DNA of 64,000 bases from Nocardia takedensis NBRC 100417 (GCF_000308695.1 NZ_BAGG01000057.1:1-64000); one strand, 5' to 3'; counted from the first letter of the stretch, positions 34,540 through 45,860 are shown. The notes: generated by a model not told the origin, from the sequence alone. Program-made: numbers and translations.

Positions 34540-34568
34540 AAGCCGATCGCTCGTGCTTCGGACACCGT

Positions 34569-34676
34569 GCGCCGTCTCGACGGCGCGGACCCGAGGACGA
34601 ATCGAGGTGTTCCCGGGCGCGGCACCTCGAGGATTGCTCGTCCGGGGCGATCGCCGACCGAGCCGACCCGATCGCC
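34569..34676. terminator. Candidate bidirectional terminator between convergent genes
   Basis: Two GC-rich inverted repeats lie in the 165-base gap: GCGCCGT/ACGGCGC with a four-base loop (34569-34586), and GGCGATCG/CGATCGCC with a 15-base loop (34646-34653 with 34669-34676). No U-tract follows, as is usual in actinobacteria. Confidence 0.4.
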
Positions 34677-34704
34677 GCGGGGACTCACGCGGCGGGCCCG
34701 CGGA

Positions 34705-36198
34705 TCACCTGAAATCGGCGGTGTCGCGGACTTTTCGATCACGGAAGCGCTGCGCGAAACCCTCGGCGTAGCGGGACGGCGCGGTGGAGGAGGTGGACTG
34801 CTCGATCACCCCGTCGTCGGCGATGTAGAAGAGGGCGCGACCGATGACGATCTCGCCCGGTCGGGTCGGCGCGAAGACCATCCAGCCCACGTTCAGCCGC
34901 TCGGCCACCAACTCCTCGACGGGATAATCGTCGGTGTCCAGACCCAGTCCGAGGATGTGTTCGCGGACCGCGAGGATCGCCTCCTCGCGCGGCAACTCCT
35001 CGGACAGTTCCAGCACCACTCCGGCCATCGACAGTTGATACAGCGCGCCGTCGATGTCGTCGGCCGGGTCGTCGAACAGGGCGGCCACCGTCGCGCGGGA
35101 CACCACACCGGATTCCGCGGCGGCCACCAGATCGTCCGCCGCGGCGCGCTGCCGTTCGCTCGGGGCCGCGCTGACCACACCGCAGAGGACATCGGCGGTG
35201 GTCCGGGCCGACCACACGCCCGGCACCGCCGCGGTGAGCGCTTCCGCCGGCGCCGACTCGCCGCGGAACCAACTGTCGCGTTCCCACCAGTAGCAGAACG
35301 ACAGCAGTCCGCGCGCCGCGCGCGAATTGAGCACCTGGTTGGCCACCCACGCCGGCGCGCCCGCGTACAGGTCGGGCATGGGCGCGCCGCCGTTGTAGGC
35401 GGCGTCGAGTTCGGGCGCGTTCCACACCCCGCCCGAGAGCACCGCGCGGCCGTCGGGCAGCACGTAGAGCGTCGCGCCGCTGCGCGATGCGCCTTCGAAA
35501 ACGCCGAGCGCGGGCAGGATTCGCGGACCCCAGTCCGAGCCGACGGCGACGAAGGCCGCCGCGATCGTCGCCCAGCGCGCCCAGAGCACGGGCAGCGCGG
35601 GGAAGTCGGTGGTGCAGGGCTGGGCCACGACTCCGGCTTCCCGATCCGCGCGCGCTCGCGCCTGCGCCTGATGGGGGGTGCGCCACTGCCGATTGTCGTG
35701 GCCGATGTAGGCGGCCAACCAGACCGGGATCCGCTCGCGCGGGAAGGCCCGCAGATCGGTCGAATACGCCTCCGGGGTGAGCAATTGATCGTCGGGGAAC
35801 GGTTCGTCGCCGTAGTCGTAGTCGACGTCGAGTTCACCGCCGGCGTCGAGGCGGACCACCATGCGCCACCACGGGCCGTCGCCGAGCCGGGCCGAGAGCT
35901 CACGCAGCCGCCGGACCAGATCGATGATCTCGCCGGCCGGTCCGAGCCTGGTCACCCGGTCGTCCTCGTCGCGGTAGTGGGTGTAGGCGACTCCGCCCGC
36001 GACCGTGATCGCGAAGAACGCTTCGAGGCGTTGCCAACCGGGCGGACCGGCGAGGGCGAGTTCGCCCGCGACCTCGTGTGCGAGGTCCGCGGCCTGCCGC
36101 TGGATCGAATCCTCCTCGAGCGAAGGGGATTCGCTCGGCCGCCCGTCCGTCGAGGGATTGCCCGACGCCGGGGCGGGCTGGTGGTGCGGTTGGTTCAT
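34705..36198 (-). CDS. Immunity-like protein, YezG-like N-terminus and Imm35/YrhB-like C-terminus
   Basis: 497 aa from an ATG at 36198; a GGAGGA ribosome site lies about 11 bases upstream, which makes it a better start than farther upstream ATGs. Residues roughly 40-175 (WQRLEAFFAI, then a VDYDYGDEPF-like acidic strand, then AFPRERIPVWL) resemble the YezG/DUF600 immunity fold. The C-terminus (LNVGWMVFAP, then GRALFYIADDGVIE) resembles the Imm35/YrhB type. It is soluble, with no signal peptide. It lies immediately downstream of the giant toxin and convergent to it, as a possible cognate immunity gene. Family calls are by pattern memory; the middle 200 residues are unassigned. Confidence 0.5.
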   Translation of the reverse strand: MNQPHHQPAPASGNPSTDGRPSESPSLEEDSIQRQAADLAHEVAGELALAGPPGWQRLEAFFAITVAGGVAYTHYRDEDDRVTRLGPAGEIIDLVRRLRELSARLGDGPWWRMVVRLDAGGELDVDYDYGDEPFPDDQLLTPEAYSTDLRAFPRERIPVWLAAYIGHDNRQWRTPHQAQARARADREAGVVAQPCTTDFPALPVLWARWATIAAAFVAVGSDWGPRILPALGVFEGASRSGATLYVLPDGRAVLSGGVWNAPELDAAYNGGAPMPDLYAGAPAWVANQVLNSRAARGLLSFCYWWERDSWFRGESAPAEALTAAVPGVWSARTTADVLCGVVSAAPSERQRAAADDLVAAAESGVVSRATVAALFDDPADDIDGALYQLSMAGVVLELSEELPREEAILAVREHILGLGLDTDDYPVEELVAERLNVGWMVFAPTRPGEIVIGRALFYIADDGVIEQSTSSTAPSRYAEGFAQRFRDRKVRDTADFR

Positions 36199-36434
36199 GC
36201 GGTGCGGCCTCCTCCGGTTTCGCGATGGACGTGCCTCGACACCGACTCGGCCGAGTCTGCCCGAGTAATGTACAGATCGCGTTAAACCGTTGTTAAGTAG
36301 ATATACACCGGTTTCGGTGGACGTTCGCGTCGGGCAGAGTTGTCCGCGGAAACGTGGCGGTGCGAGAAGTCGCGTGCCGTCGGGGAACACGTCGCCTTGT
36401 CGATGACGCAGGACCGAGCCCTTGGTGAGATGAC
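36199..36434. promoter_or_regulatory. Divergent promoter region
   Basis: 236 bases between the immunity-like gene and the pknG-like gene. It contains the most AT-rich patch nearby (36268-36308), including GTTAA-N7-TTAAG. Promoters for both genes probably lie here; no specific operator is recognised. Confidence 0.4.
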
Positions 36435-38522
36435 GTGGTAGCGAGCAGGAATCCGGTCGAGAGCCCCTTCGAGTCCCGGCCGTCCCGGCGCAGTCCGCTG
36501 CGCCGCGGGCTCGGCCTGGTCGTGCTGCCCGAGGTGCCGCCGATCGAACCGGAGACGGCGGTGCTCGCCGAACCCGTGGTGCCGGAGGACAAACGGTTCT
36601 GCTGGAAGTGCGCGGGCCCGGTCGGTCGGTCGGACGGAAACCGCGCGGGTGTCACGCACGGCTGGTGCGCACAGTGCGGGGCGCAGTTCGGCTTCCGTCC
36701 CGCCCTCGCCGCGGGCGAGGTGGTCGCCGACCAGTACGAGATCCGAGGTTGTCTGGCGCACGGCGGTTTCGGCTGGGTGTATCTGGCCCGCGACCGTCGC
36801 GTGGGCGGACGGTGGGTCGTGCTGAAAGGGTTGCGCAATCCGCGCGATCCGGAAGCGCACGTGACGGCGCTGGCCGAACGCCAGTTCCTTTCGGAGGTCG
36901 TGCATCCCGCCATCGTGAAGATCTTCAACTTCGTGACCCATCGCGACGCCGGCTACATCGTGATGGAGTACATCGGCGGCCGCTCGCTGGGCGCGTTGCT
37001 CGAACAGCGCGGGGCGGAACCGATTCCGGTGGCCGAGGCCATCGCCTACGTGCTGGGAATCCTGCCCGCCCTCGACCACCTGCATGCACTCGGCCTGGCC
37101 TACAACGACCTCAAGCCGGACAACGTCATGGTGAGCCGGGACGAGGTCACGCTGATCGATCTCGGCGCGGTGGCCGCGTTGCGCTCCGGGGGCGTTCTGG
37201 AGGGCACGCCCGGATTCCAGGCTCCCGAGATCGCCCGGACCGGGCCCACGGTGGCCTCCGACATCTACAGCGTCGGCCGGACCTTGGCCGCACTGGCCCT
37301 GCCCGGCGGGTGGGACGCCGAGGAGCCGACGTCGAGCGCGCACCCGGAGTTCGCGATGCTGCTGCGTCGGGCCGTCCACGCGGACCCGCGGCGGCGCTTC
37401 GCCTCGATCGCGGCGATGTACCGCCAACTCGAAGGGGTGCTGCGGATCGTGCTGGCCCGCGACACCGGACGCGACCACCCGCAGGTGTCGGCGATCTTCG
37501 GCGCGGTGCGCACCGATTTCGGCGCGGCGGCGTTGCCGGACCTCGCGCTCGGCAACGGGCGCGCGCCGGGATTCACCGCGCGGGATCTGGCCGCCGCCCT
37601 GCCGATTCCGATGACCGACCCGGACGATCCCGCCGCCGACGTCCTCGCCGGCCGCGCGCACGCCGACCCCGGCCAGGCCCGCGAAGCGCTGCGGATCACC
37701 CGGGCCGTGCGCGGCGAGCCGACCGAATCGTTCGAGCGGGAATCCGCGCTGATCGAGACCAGGGTCCACCTGGACCTCGGTGCGACCGCCGCGGCGCGCG
37801 AGATCCTCGACGGTCTGCGGGCGGCGGACCCGACCGAGTGGCGGGTGGACTGGTTCGAGGCGATCCTCGCGCTGCGGACCGGTCGCCTCGGCCACGCCCA
37901 CACGCGATTCGAGGTCGTGCACGCGATGGTCCCCGGCGAACTCGCCCCCGTGCTCGCGATGGCGGCGACCGCGGAACTGCTGGCGGCGGAGACCGTCGAA
38001 CCCGAACGGGAGTCCTGGCGTCGCCGGGCCGCCGAGCGCTACCGCACGGTGTGGCGGACCGACGCGACGGTGGTGACCGCGGCGTTCGGGTCGGCCCGGT
38101 CGGCGATCGCCCTGGGCGAGCCGTCCGCCGCGCTCGAGGTGCTGCGGCGGGTGCGCCCGGAAACGCGCGGCCACGACATCGCCCGGATGGGCTTGGCCGC
38201 GCTGCTGGTCTCCCGCCCGGCGGCCGAACTGACCCGCGACGTCCTGGACGAGGCGGCCCGACAGTTGCCCGGCCTGCCGCACGATCGCCGACTCTTGGAG
38301 TTGCGGGCCGCCGTGCTGGACGGCGCGCTGCGGTGGTTCCGCGCGGGCGGGCGGGCGACGGACCCGGCGGACACCGTCCTCGGCTTCCCCTGCACCGAGC
38401 GCGGCCTGCGCGGCGGCCTCGAAGCGGCGCTGCGGGCCCTCGCGATGATCACCCCGAACCGGCGCGACCGCTTCGCCCTGGTCGACCGCGCCAACGCCGT
38501 GCGCCCGCACTCCTGGCTCTGA
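36435..38522 (+). CDS. pknG: PknG-type Ser/Thr protein kinase
   Basis: 695 aa from GTG. The architecture matches mycobacterial PknG (750 aa): a disordered N-terminus; a rubredoxin-like motif with CWKC (residues 56-59) and a second CxxC (CAQC, near 80); a kinase domain with a Gly-rich loop (AHGGFGWVYLA), the Lys in VVLKGL, a non-RD catalytic loop YNDLKPDNVM, LIDLGAV in place of DFG, and GTPGFQAPEIARTGPTVASD; then a helical TPR-like C-terminal third. In mycobacteria PknG controls glutamate metabolism and survival in phagocytes. The usual glnX/glnH neighbours are absent here, so this may be a paralogue. Soluble; no membrane segment. Confidence 0.88.
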   Translation: MVASRNPVESPFESRPSRRSPLRRGLGLVVLPEVPPIEPETAVLAEPVVPEDKRFCWKCAGPVGRSDGNRAGVTHGWCAQCGAQFGFRPALAAGEVVADQYEIRGCLAHGGFGWVYLARDRRVGGRWVVLKGLRNPRDPEAHVTALAERQFLSEVVHPAIVKIFNFVTHRDAGYIVMEYIGGRSLGALLEQRGAEPIPVAEAIAYVLGILPALDHLHALGLAYNDLKPDNVMVSRDEVTLIDLGAVAALRSGGVLEGTPGFQAPEIARTGPTVASDIYSVGRTLAALALPGGWDAEEPTSSAHPEFAMLLRRAVHADPRRRFASIAAMYRQLEGVLRIVLARDTGRDHPQVSAIFGAVRTDFGAAALPDLALGNGRAPGFTARDLAAALPIPMTDPDDPAADVLAGRAHADPGQAREALRITRAVRGEPTESFERESALIETRVHLDLGATAAAREILDGLRAADPTEWRVDWFEAILALRTGRLGHAHTRFEVVHAMVPGELAPVLAMAATAELLAAETVEPERESWRRRAAERYRTVWRTDATVVTAAFGSARSAIALGEPSAALEVLRRVRPETRGHDIARMGLAALLVSRPAAELTRDVLDEAARQLPGLPHDRRLLELRAAVLDGALRWFRAGGRATDPADTVLGFPCTERGLRGGLEAALRALAMITPNRRDRFALVDRANAVRPHSWL

Positions 38523-38553
38523 GCCCGCCGGCGCCTCCGGCGATCTGCGGAAC

Positions 38554-39105
38554 TCAGGCGGTGACGTAGCGGAGCAGGTACGCGGTCCGGAAACGGCGGG
38601 TCTCGGTGAGGCGGAGACGGATACGTTCGTCGAGGGCGGGGAGCATCGGGGTGCCGCCGCCGAGGATGACGGGCATCTGGTAGAGCTGGTATTCATCGAT
38701 CAGGCCGTGGGGGATCAGCGCGGCGGCGAGGTCCGCGCCGCCGACCTCGATCACGCCGTCGCCCTCGGCTTTGAGTCGGCGGACTTCCTCCACGGCGTTC
38801 TCGCTCACCAGCGTGCTGTTCCAGTGCACCTCCGACAGTGTCCGGGAGAACACGACTTTCGGTTTCCCGGTCCACAGCGCGCCGAATTCGCGTTCGATGG
38901 GCGGGGCGTCCGCGGCGACGTGCGGCCAGTATTCGGCCATCAACTCGTAGAGGCGGCGGCCGTGCAGCGAGATCTCGACGTCGCGGAAGCGGTCGTTGTG
39001 GAACTGGTGCAGTTCCTCGTCCGGGTCGGTCCAGTCGATGGAGCCCGCGCGGTCGTTGATGTAGCCGTCCAGGGACACGCTGAAGCCGTAGATCAGTTTC
39101 CTCAT
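38554..39105 (-). CDS. RibD/dihydrofolate reductase-like family protein
   Basis: 183 aa; the start at 39105 is supported by AGGAGGT about 10 bases upstream. The opening KLIYGFSVSLDGYI, the LHGRRLYELM segment, a Gly-rich IEVGGADLAAALI and LGGGTPML near the C-terminus are typical of the RibD_C/DHFR-like family of small NADPH reductases. Its physiological substrate is unknown. It converges on the pknG-like gene with 31 bases between them. Confidence 0.8.
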   Translation of the reverse strand: MRKLIYGFSVSLDGYINDRAGSIDWTDPDEELHQFHNDRFRDVEISLHGRRLYELMAEYWPHVAADAPPIEREFGALWTGKPKVVFSRTLSEVHWNSTLVSENAVEEVRRLKAEGDGVIEVGGADLAAALIPHGLIDEYQLYQMPVILGGGTPMLPALDERIRLRLTETRRFRTAYLLRYVTA

Positions 39106-39175
39106 GTCGGGATAGACCTCCTGTGCGCGCGAAACTCATCGGACGGCGTCGATCCTGACAGAGATACGGCCGGTG

Positions 39176-39952
39176 TCAGGGCGAACGGACCGACAGTCCG
39201 GCCGCGCGTCCCGCGTGGGCGAGGACCTGTTCGAGCATCGCGGGCGTGAGGCGTCCGGTGAAGGTGTTCTGCTGGCTGACGTGGTAGCTGCCGAACACCT
39301 CCAGCGGCGCGCGGTCCGGGCGGGCCGGGGTCAGGCGCACCCGCGCGCCGTGCCCGAATTTCGGTCGGGGGCGCGGCACGGTCCATCCCGCGTCGGCCAC
39401 CACGGGCAGCAGCGCCTGCCAACCGAAGCCGCCGAGGACGACGACGGAGCGGAGCGTGGGGGCCAGCAGGTCGAGTTCGATGTCCAGCCAGCCCCGGCAG
39501 CGGTCCCGTTCGGCGACGGTGGGTTTGTTCTCGGGCGGCGCGCAGTGCACGGGCGCGGTGATCCGGGTGCCGTACAGGCGCAGTCCGTCGTCGGCGCGCA
39601 CGGCGGTCGGTCGGTTGCTCAGGCCGACGGCGTGCAGGGCGGCGAACAACACGTCGCCGCTGCGGTCGCCGGTGAACATGCGGCCGGTGCGGTTGCCGCC
39701 GTGGGCGGCCGGGGCGAGGCCGACGAGCAGCAGACGCGCGTCGGCGGGGCCGAGGCCGGGCACGGGGCGTCCCCAGTAGGTCTCGTCGCGGAAGGCGGCG
39801 CGTTTCTCGTGGGCGACCTGTTCGCGCCAGGCGACCAGGCGCGGGCAGGCCCGGCAGGCGATGACCGCGGCGTCCAGGTCGGCGAGGGTGTGCGGCCGGT
39901 CGCCGCGGGCCAGGACCGCCGCGGGGCCGCCGTCGTCGGTGCCGGGGGTCAT
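39176..39952 (-). CDS. udgB: Family 5 uracil-DNA glycosylase (UdgB type)
   Basis: 258 aa. It removes uracil and related deaminated bases from DNA. Visible motifs: N-terminal CRACPRL, typical of the [4Fe-4S] site; the active-site segment GLAPAAHGGNRTGRMF; two further Cys (PVHCAPPE, DRCRGW); and HVSQQNTFTG near the C-terminus. Length and motifs fit the family-5 enzymes of actinobacteria. It is divergent from the clp gene. Confidence 0.85.
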   Translation of the reverse strand: MTPGTDDGGPAAVLARGDRPHTLADLDAAVIACRACPRLVAWREQVAHEKRAAFRDETYWGRPVPGLGPADARLLLVGLAPAAHGGNRTGRMFTGDRSGDVLFAALHAVGLSNRPTAVRADDGLRLYGTRITAPVHCAPPENKPTVAERDRCRGWLDIELDLLAPTLRSVVVLGGFGWQALLPVVADAGWTVPRPRPKFGHGARVRLTPARPDRAPLEVFGSYHVSQQNTFTGRLTPAMLEQVLAHAGRAAGLSVRSP

Positions 39953-40119
39953 CGTCGCAGCGTAGGGGGCGGGGGTCGCGGTCGGTGCGGCCGGGAGGTA
40001 TCGAAGCGGTCACGTCCGGTCGGCCGCGGATCAAGATCGAACCGACCGGTTGCGACCGCGCGGCCGCCGACGGTAGTTTGCGTGGAGGTAGCTCGAGATC
40101 GCGATGGAGCGAGGTGGAC

Positions 40120-42579
40120 ATGACCGACGCGTGGCCCCATTCGATGAATTCCTTCGACGAGATCTTCCAGCGCTTCTTCGGCTCCGGTATGGCGGCGCAA
40201 CCGCCGGTGCAGCGCACCGACCTGGGCAGACTGATGACCGACAACGCCAAACTGTTGGTCGCCACCGCTCGTGAGGCGGCCCTGAACTGGGGCAATCCCG
40301 AAGTCACCCCGGAACATCTGCTCTACGCGGCCACCGAGTCCGAGCCGGGCCGCAGCATCCTGACCGAACTGGGCCAGGACCCGGACAAGGTCGCCGAGCA
40401 GATGCGCACCCTGTCCGACACCGGCAACGCGAGCGAACCCGCCGACGGCACGATCGCGCTGAGCCCCGGGGCCAAGGCGGCCCTGCGCGCGGCCCAGCGC
40501 AGCGCGGCCGAATCCGGCAGCAGCTACATCGGTCCCGAACACGTCCTGCTGGGCGTGGCCGCGACCCCCGACAGCCCCGCCGCGCAGGTCCTGCTCTCGG
40601 GCGGACGCGCGCAGGTCTCGCCCGGCCGCGCGAGCAGTTCCACGCCCACGCTGGACCAGTACGGGCGGGATCTGACCGCCGAGGCGCGGGCCGGCAGAGT
40701 GGATCCCGTGGTGGGTCGCGCGCAGGAGATCGAGCAGACGGTGGAGATCCTGTCGCGCCGCCGCAAGAACAACCCCGTCCTGATCGGCGATCCCGGCGTC
40801 GGCAAGACCGCGATCGTGGAGGGGTTGGCCCAGCGCGTCGTCAACGGCGACGTGCCCGGCACCCTGGCCGACCGCCGTGTCATCGCCCTCGACATCGGCT
40901 CACTGGTGGCGGGCAGCAAATATCGCGGCGAATTCGAGGAGCGGCTGACCAAGATCCTCGACGAGGTGCGCGCGCACTCCGACGAGTTGATCCTGTTCAT
41001 CGACGAACTGCACACCATCGTCGGCGCGGGCGGCGGCGCGGAGGGGGCGATGGACGCGGGCAACCTGCTCAAGCCCGCGCTGGCCCGCGGCGAACTGCAC
41101 GTGGTCGGCGCGACGACGGTGGACGAGTACCGCACCCACATCGAGAAGGACGCCGCGCTGGAACGCCGCTTCCAACCGGTGCTGATCAGCGAACCGTCGG
41201 TGGCCGACACCATCGAGATCCTGCGCGGCCTCGCCGATGTCTACGAGGAACACCACCGGGTCCGCTACACCGACGAGGCGCTGATCGCGGCGGCCGAACT
41301 GTCCGACCGCTACGTCACCGACCGGTTCATGCCCGACAAGGCCATCGACCTTCTCGATCAGGCGGGCGCACGGGTCCGGTTGCGCGTCCGCACACCCGGT
41401 CCCGACCTGAAGTCCAAGGAGGACGACCTCGCGCGCCTGCGTCGGGAGAAGGACGCCGCGGTCGCCGCCGAGGACTACGAGCGGGCCACCGAACTCAAGG
41501 CCGAGATCGCCGCCGCCGAGGAGAGTCTGGCCGACGGCGAGGCCGGGGCCGAACCCGAGGTGACGGTCACCGATGTCGCCGAGATCGTCTCCCGCCACAC
41601 CGGCATCCCGGTCGCGGATCTCACCGTCGAGGAGCGGCAGCGATTGCTCGGTCTGGAGCAGGCCCTGCACAAGCGCGTGGTCGGTCAGGACGAGGCGATC
41701 GTGGCGGTGTCGGAGGCGGTGCGCCGGGCCAGGGCGGGCATGAAGGATCCGGACCGGCCGATCGGGTCGTTCCTGTTCCTCGGTCCCACCGGCGTCGGCA
41801 AGACCGAACTGGCCAAGGCGTTGGCCGAGGCCGTCTTCGGCGATGAGGACCGCCTGATCCGCTTCGACATGAGCGAATTCCAGGAGAAGCACACGGTGTC
41901 ACGCCTGGTCGGCGCGCCGCCCGGTTACATCGGCTACGACGACGCGGCCCAGCTCACCGATCGGGTTCGCCGCCAACCGTATTCGGTGATCCTGTTCGAC
42001 GAGATCGAGAAGGCGCACCCGGACGTGTTCAACGTGCTGCTGCAACTGCTCGACGACGGCCGGGTGACCGATTCGCGCGGACGCACGGTGGATTTCAAGA
42101 ACACGATCGTCATCATGACCAGCAACATCGGGTCGGATCTGGTGTTGGCCACCCCGGAGGGGGAGCGGGACCTGCTCGAACAGCGGCTCACCGAACGACT
42201 GCGCGAGCACTTCCGTCCCGAATTCCTCAACCGGATCGATGACACCATCGTCTTCCACCGCCTCGACAGCGAACAGATCCATTCCATCGTCGGCTTGGTG
42301 CTCGACGGCACGCGGCGGTTGCTGCGCGCCCAGGACATCGATCTCGACATCACCGACCCGGCCGTGGACTGGCTGGCCGATCACGGCTACCAACCCGAGT
42401 ACGGCGCGCGGCCGCTGCGGCGCACGGTGCAGCGCGAACTGGACAACAAGCTCTCGCGGCTGCTGTTGGACGGCGCGCTGAGCTCGGGCGACACCGTCCG
42501 GGTCGACGCCGACGACGCCGGTCTGGAACTGGCCGCGGTGCACCACGACGGCGCGCGCACCTCCGAAGGGTCGGTGTAG
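40120..42579 (+). CDS. ClpC-like AAA+ ATPase, no recognisable ClpP-binding loop
   Basis: 819 aa from the ATG at 40120 (GAGGTGG just upstream). Order: short N-terminal extension; double Clp_N repeat (about residues 30-165); AAA D1 with GDPGVGKT (about 224-231); a short UVR-like coiled middle region (about 430-470); AAA D2 with GPTGVGKT (about 555-562), the arginine-finger region and the C-terminal ClpB_D2-small domain. The general form is ClpC. The D2 stretch after MTSNIG, where ClpC/ClpA/ClpX carry an [I/L/V]GF tripeptide for ClpP docking, reads [13 protein letters not shown] and has none. It may therefore act as a disaggregase or unfoldase without ClpP. The N-terminal [10 protein letters not shown] is unusual. 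Confidence 0.85.
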   Translation: MTDAWPHSMNSFDEIFQRFFGSGMAAQPPVQRTDLGRLMTDNAKLLVATAREAALNWGNPEVTPEHLLYAATESEPGRSILTELGQDPDKVAEQMRTLSDTGNASEPADGTIALSPGAKAALRAAQRSAAESGSSYIGPEHVLLGVAATPDSPAAQVLLSGGRAQVSPGRASSSTPTLDQYGRDLTAEARAGRVDPVVGRAQEIEQTVEILSRRRKNNPVLIGDPGVGKTAIVEGLAQRVVNGDVPGTLADRRVIALDIGSLVAGSKYRGEFEERLTKILDEVRAHSDELILFIDELHTIVGAGGGAEGAMDAGNLLKPALARGELHVVGATTVDEYRTHIEKDAALERRFQPVLISEPSVADTIEILRGLADVYEEHHRVRYTDEALIAAAELSDRYVTDRFMPDKAIDLLDQAGARVRLRVRTPGPDLKSKEDDLARLRREKDAAVAAEDYERATELKAEIAAAEESLADGEAGAEPEVTVTDVAEIVSRHTGIPVADLTVEERQRLLGLEQALHKRVVGQDEAIVAVSEAVRRARAGMKDPDRPIGSFLFLGPTGVGKTELAKALAEAVFGDEDRLIRFDMSEFQEKHTVSRLVGAPPGYIGYDDAAQLTDRVRRQPYSVILFDEIEKAHPDVFNVLLQLLDDGRVTDSRGRTVDFKNTIVIMTSNIGSDLVLATPEGERDLLEQRLTERLREHFRPEFLNRIDDTIVFHRLDSEQIHSIVGLVLDGTRRLLRAQDIDLDITDPAVDWLADHGYQPEYGARPLRRTVQRELDNKLSRLLLDGALSSGDTVRVDADDAGLELAAVHHDGARTSEGSV

Positions 42580-42729
42580 TCGGGCCGTGTCACTACCGCG
42601 CCTTGCCCGCCGATGTGCGCTACCATCGCGGTGCCATGGTGGAACAACTGGCCGGTTCGGTGGAATCCGCTGGGGGAGTTGCGCATTGGGTAGAGAACAG
42701 ACCGCTCGCAGTGCCGGGAGCGGTGGACG

Positions 42730-43377
42730 ATGACCGATCCGCGCGAGGAGTTGCTGCGTCGCGTGCGGGACGCGCTGAGAGAACTGCCCGAGGACGAACG
42801 TCTGGTGCCGATGTCGCGCGCCCGGCAGCGCCAAGGGCCGCCGACGAGTTCGGGTGACCGCAACGCGTTGATCGACCTGTTCGCCGCCCGGTTGACGCAC
42901 TACGGCGCCCGCGTGCACCACATCATCGAACAGGACATCCCCGACACCGTCGCGAAGGTGCTCACCGCTCAGGGCGCGCTGTCGGTGGTGGTGCCGCAGG
43001 GACTGCCCGAGGAGTGGACGCGCCCGTGGCTGGCCGACGAACGGCACGCCGTGATCGATGACAGTCCGTTCCTGCCGCAGGGGCAGTTGGCCGGGGCCGA
43101 CGCGGTGATCACCACTTGCGCGGCCGCCGTCGCCGACGCGGGCATCATCGTGCTCGACGGCAGCGCGGGGCAGGGGCGGCGCGCGCCCACCCTCGCTCCC
43201 GCCTGCCACGTCTGCGTGGTCCGGGTCGACCAGGTCGGCGCGTCCATGCCGGAGGTCATCGACCGCCTCGACCATCGCAGGCAGATCACCTGGTTCGGCG
43301 GCCCCACCGCCGATTCCGAGGACGAGGGCGCGGGCATCGGGTCCGCCCGGCAGCTCATCGTGCTCGTGGTCGACTGA
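42730..43377 (+). CDS. LutC/YkgG family protein (solitary)
   Basis: 215 aa. The segments ADAVITTCAAAVADAGIIVL and TWFGGPTADSE with a hydrophobic LIVLVVD C-terminus match LutC (DUF162) of the L-lactate oxidation complex LutABC. No LutA or LutB gene lies nearby, so a role in lactate use is not supported here. The usual Ser-Asp-Ile-Glu segment is changed to SEDEGAGIG. Confidence 0.75.
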   Translation: MTDPREELLRRVRDALRELPEDERLVPMSRARQRQGPPTSSGDRNALIDLFAARLTHYGARVHHIIEQDIPDTVAKVLTAQGALSVVVPQGLPEEWTRPWLADERHAVIDDSPFLPQGQLAGADAVITTCAAAVADAGIIVLDGSAGQGRRAPTLAPACHVCVVRVDQVGASMPEVIDRLDHRRQITWFGGPTADSEDEGAGIGSARQLIVLVVD

Positions 43378-43398
43378 GGCCGCCTCGACCGGGGCGGC

Positions 43399-43401
<3 letters not shown>
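43375..43401. terminator. Bidirectional terminator hairpin
   Basis: The inverted repeat TGAGGCCGCC/GGCGGCTCA, with one bulged base and an eight-base loop, overlaps the stop codons of both convergent genes (LutC-like and devS). Confidence 0.5.
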
Positions 43402-45761
<2,360 letters not shown>

Positions 45762-45846
45762 CGGCGCACTCCTTTCGGCGATCGGCCCGCCGGTCCAGCG
45801 TACGGAACGCGCGCGGGCCGGGAATACGGTGTTGGTCCCGTCTCAG

Positions 45847-45860
45847 GTGACCGAAGTCCC
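45847..45860 (-). promoter_or_regulatory. DosR-like box 1
   Basis: On the minus strand this reads GGGACTTCGGTCAC, close to the mycobacterial DosR core GGGACTTTAGTCCC. It lies 86 bases upstream of devR. Confidence 0.5.

Noticed and set aside
1..34539. Giant NRPS or PKS
   Set aside because: Size alone suggests it in Nocardia-like genomes, but no condensation, adenylation, carrier or ketosynthase motif occurs, and the repeats are papain-like.
34567..36285. Plus-strand frame of about 570 codons opposite the immunity-like gene
   Set aside because: Antisense to a frame with a good ribosome site and coherent protein; its product is Arg/Gly-rich without motifs.
36196..36390. Upstream start of the immunity-like protein at 36390
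   Set aside because: The added 64 residues are not coherent and cross the AT-rich promoter area; the ATG at 36198 has a clear GGAGGA site.
39985..40119. N-terminal extension of the ClpC-like protein
   Set aside because: It overlaps the divergent promoter; the ATG at 40120 with GAGGTGG upstream starts a sensible protein.
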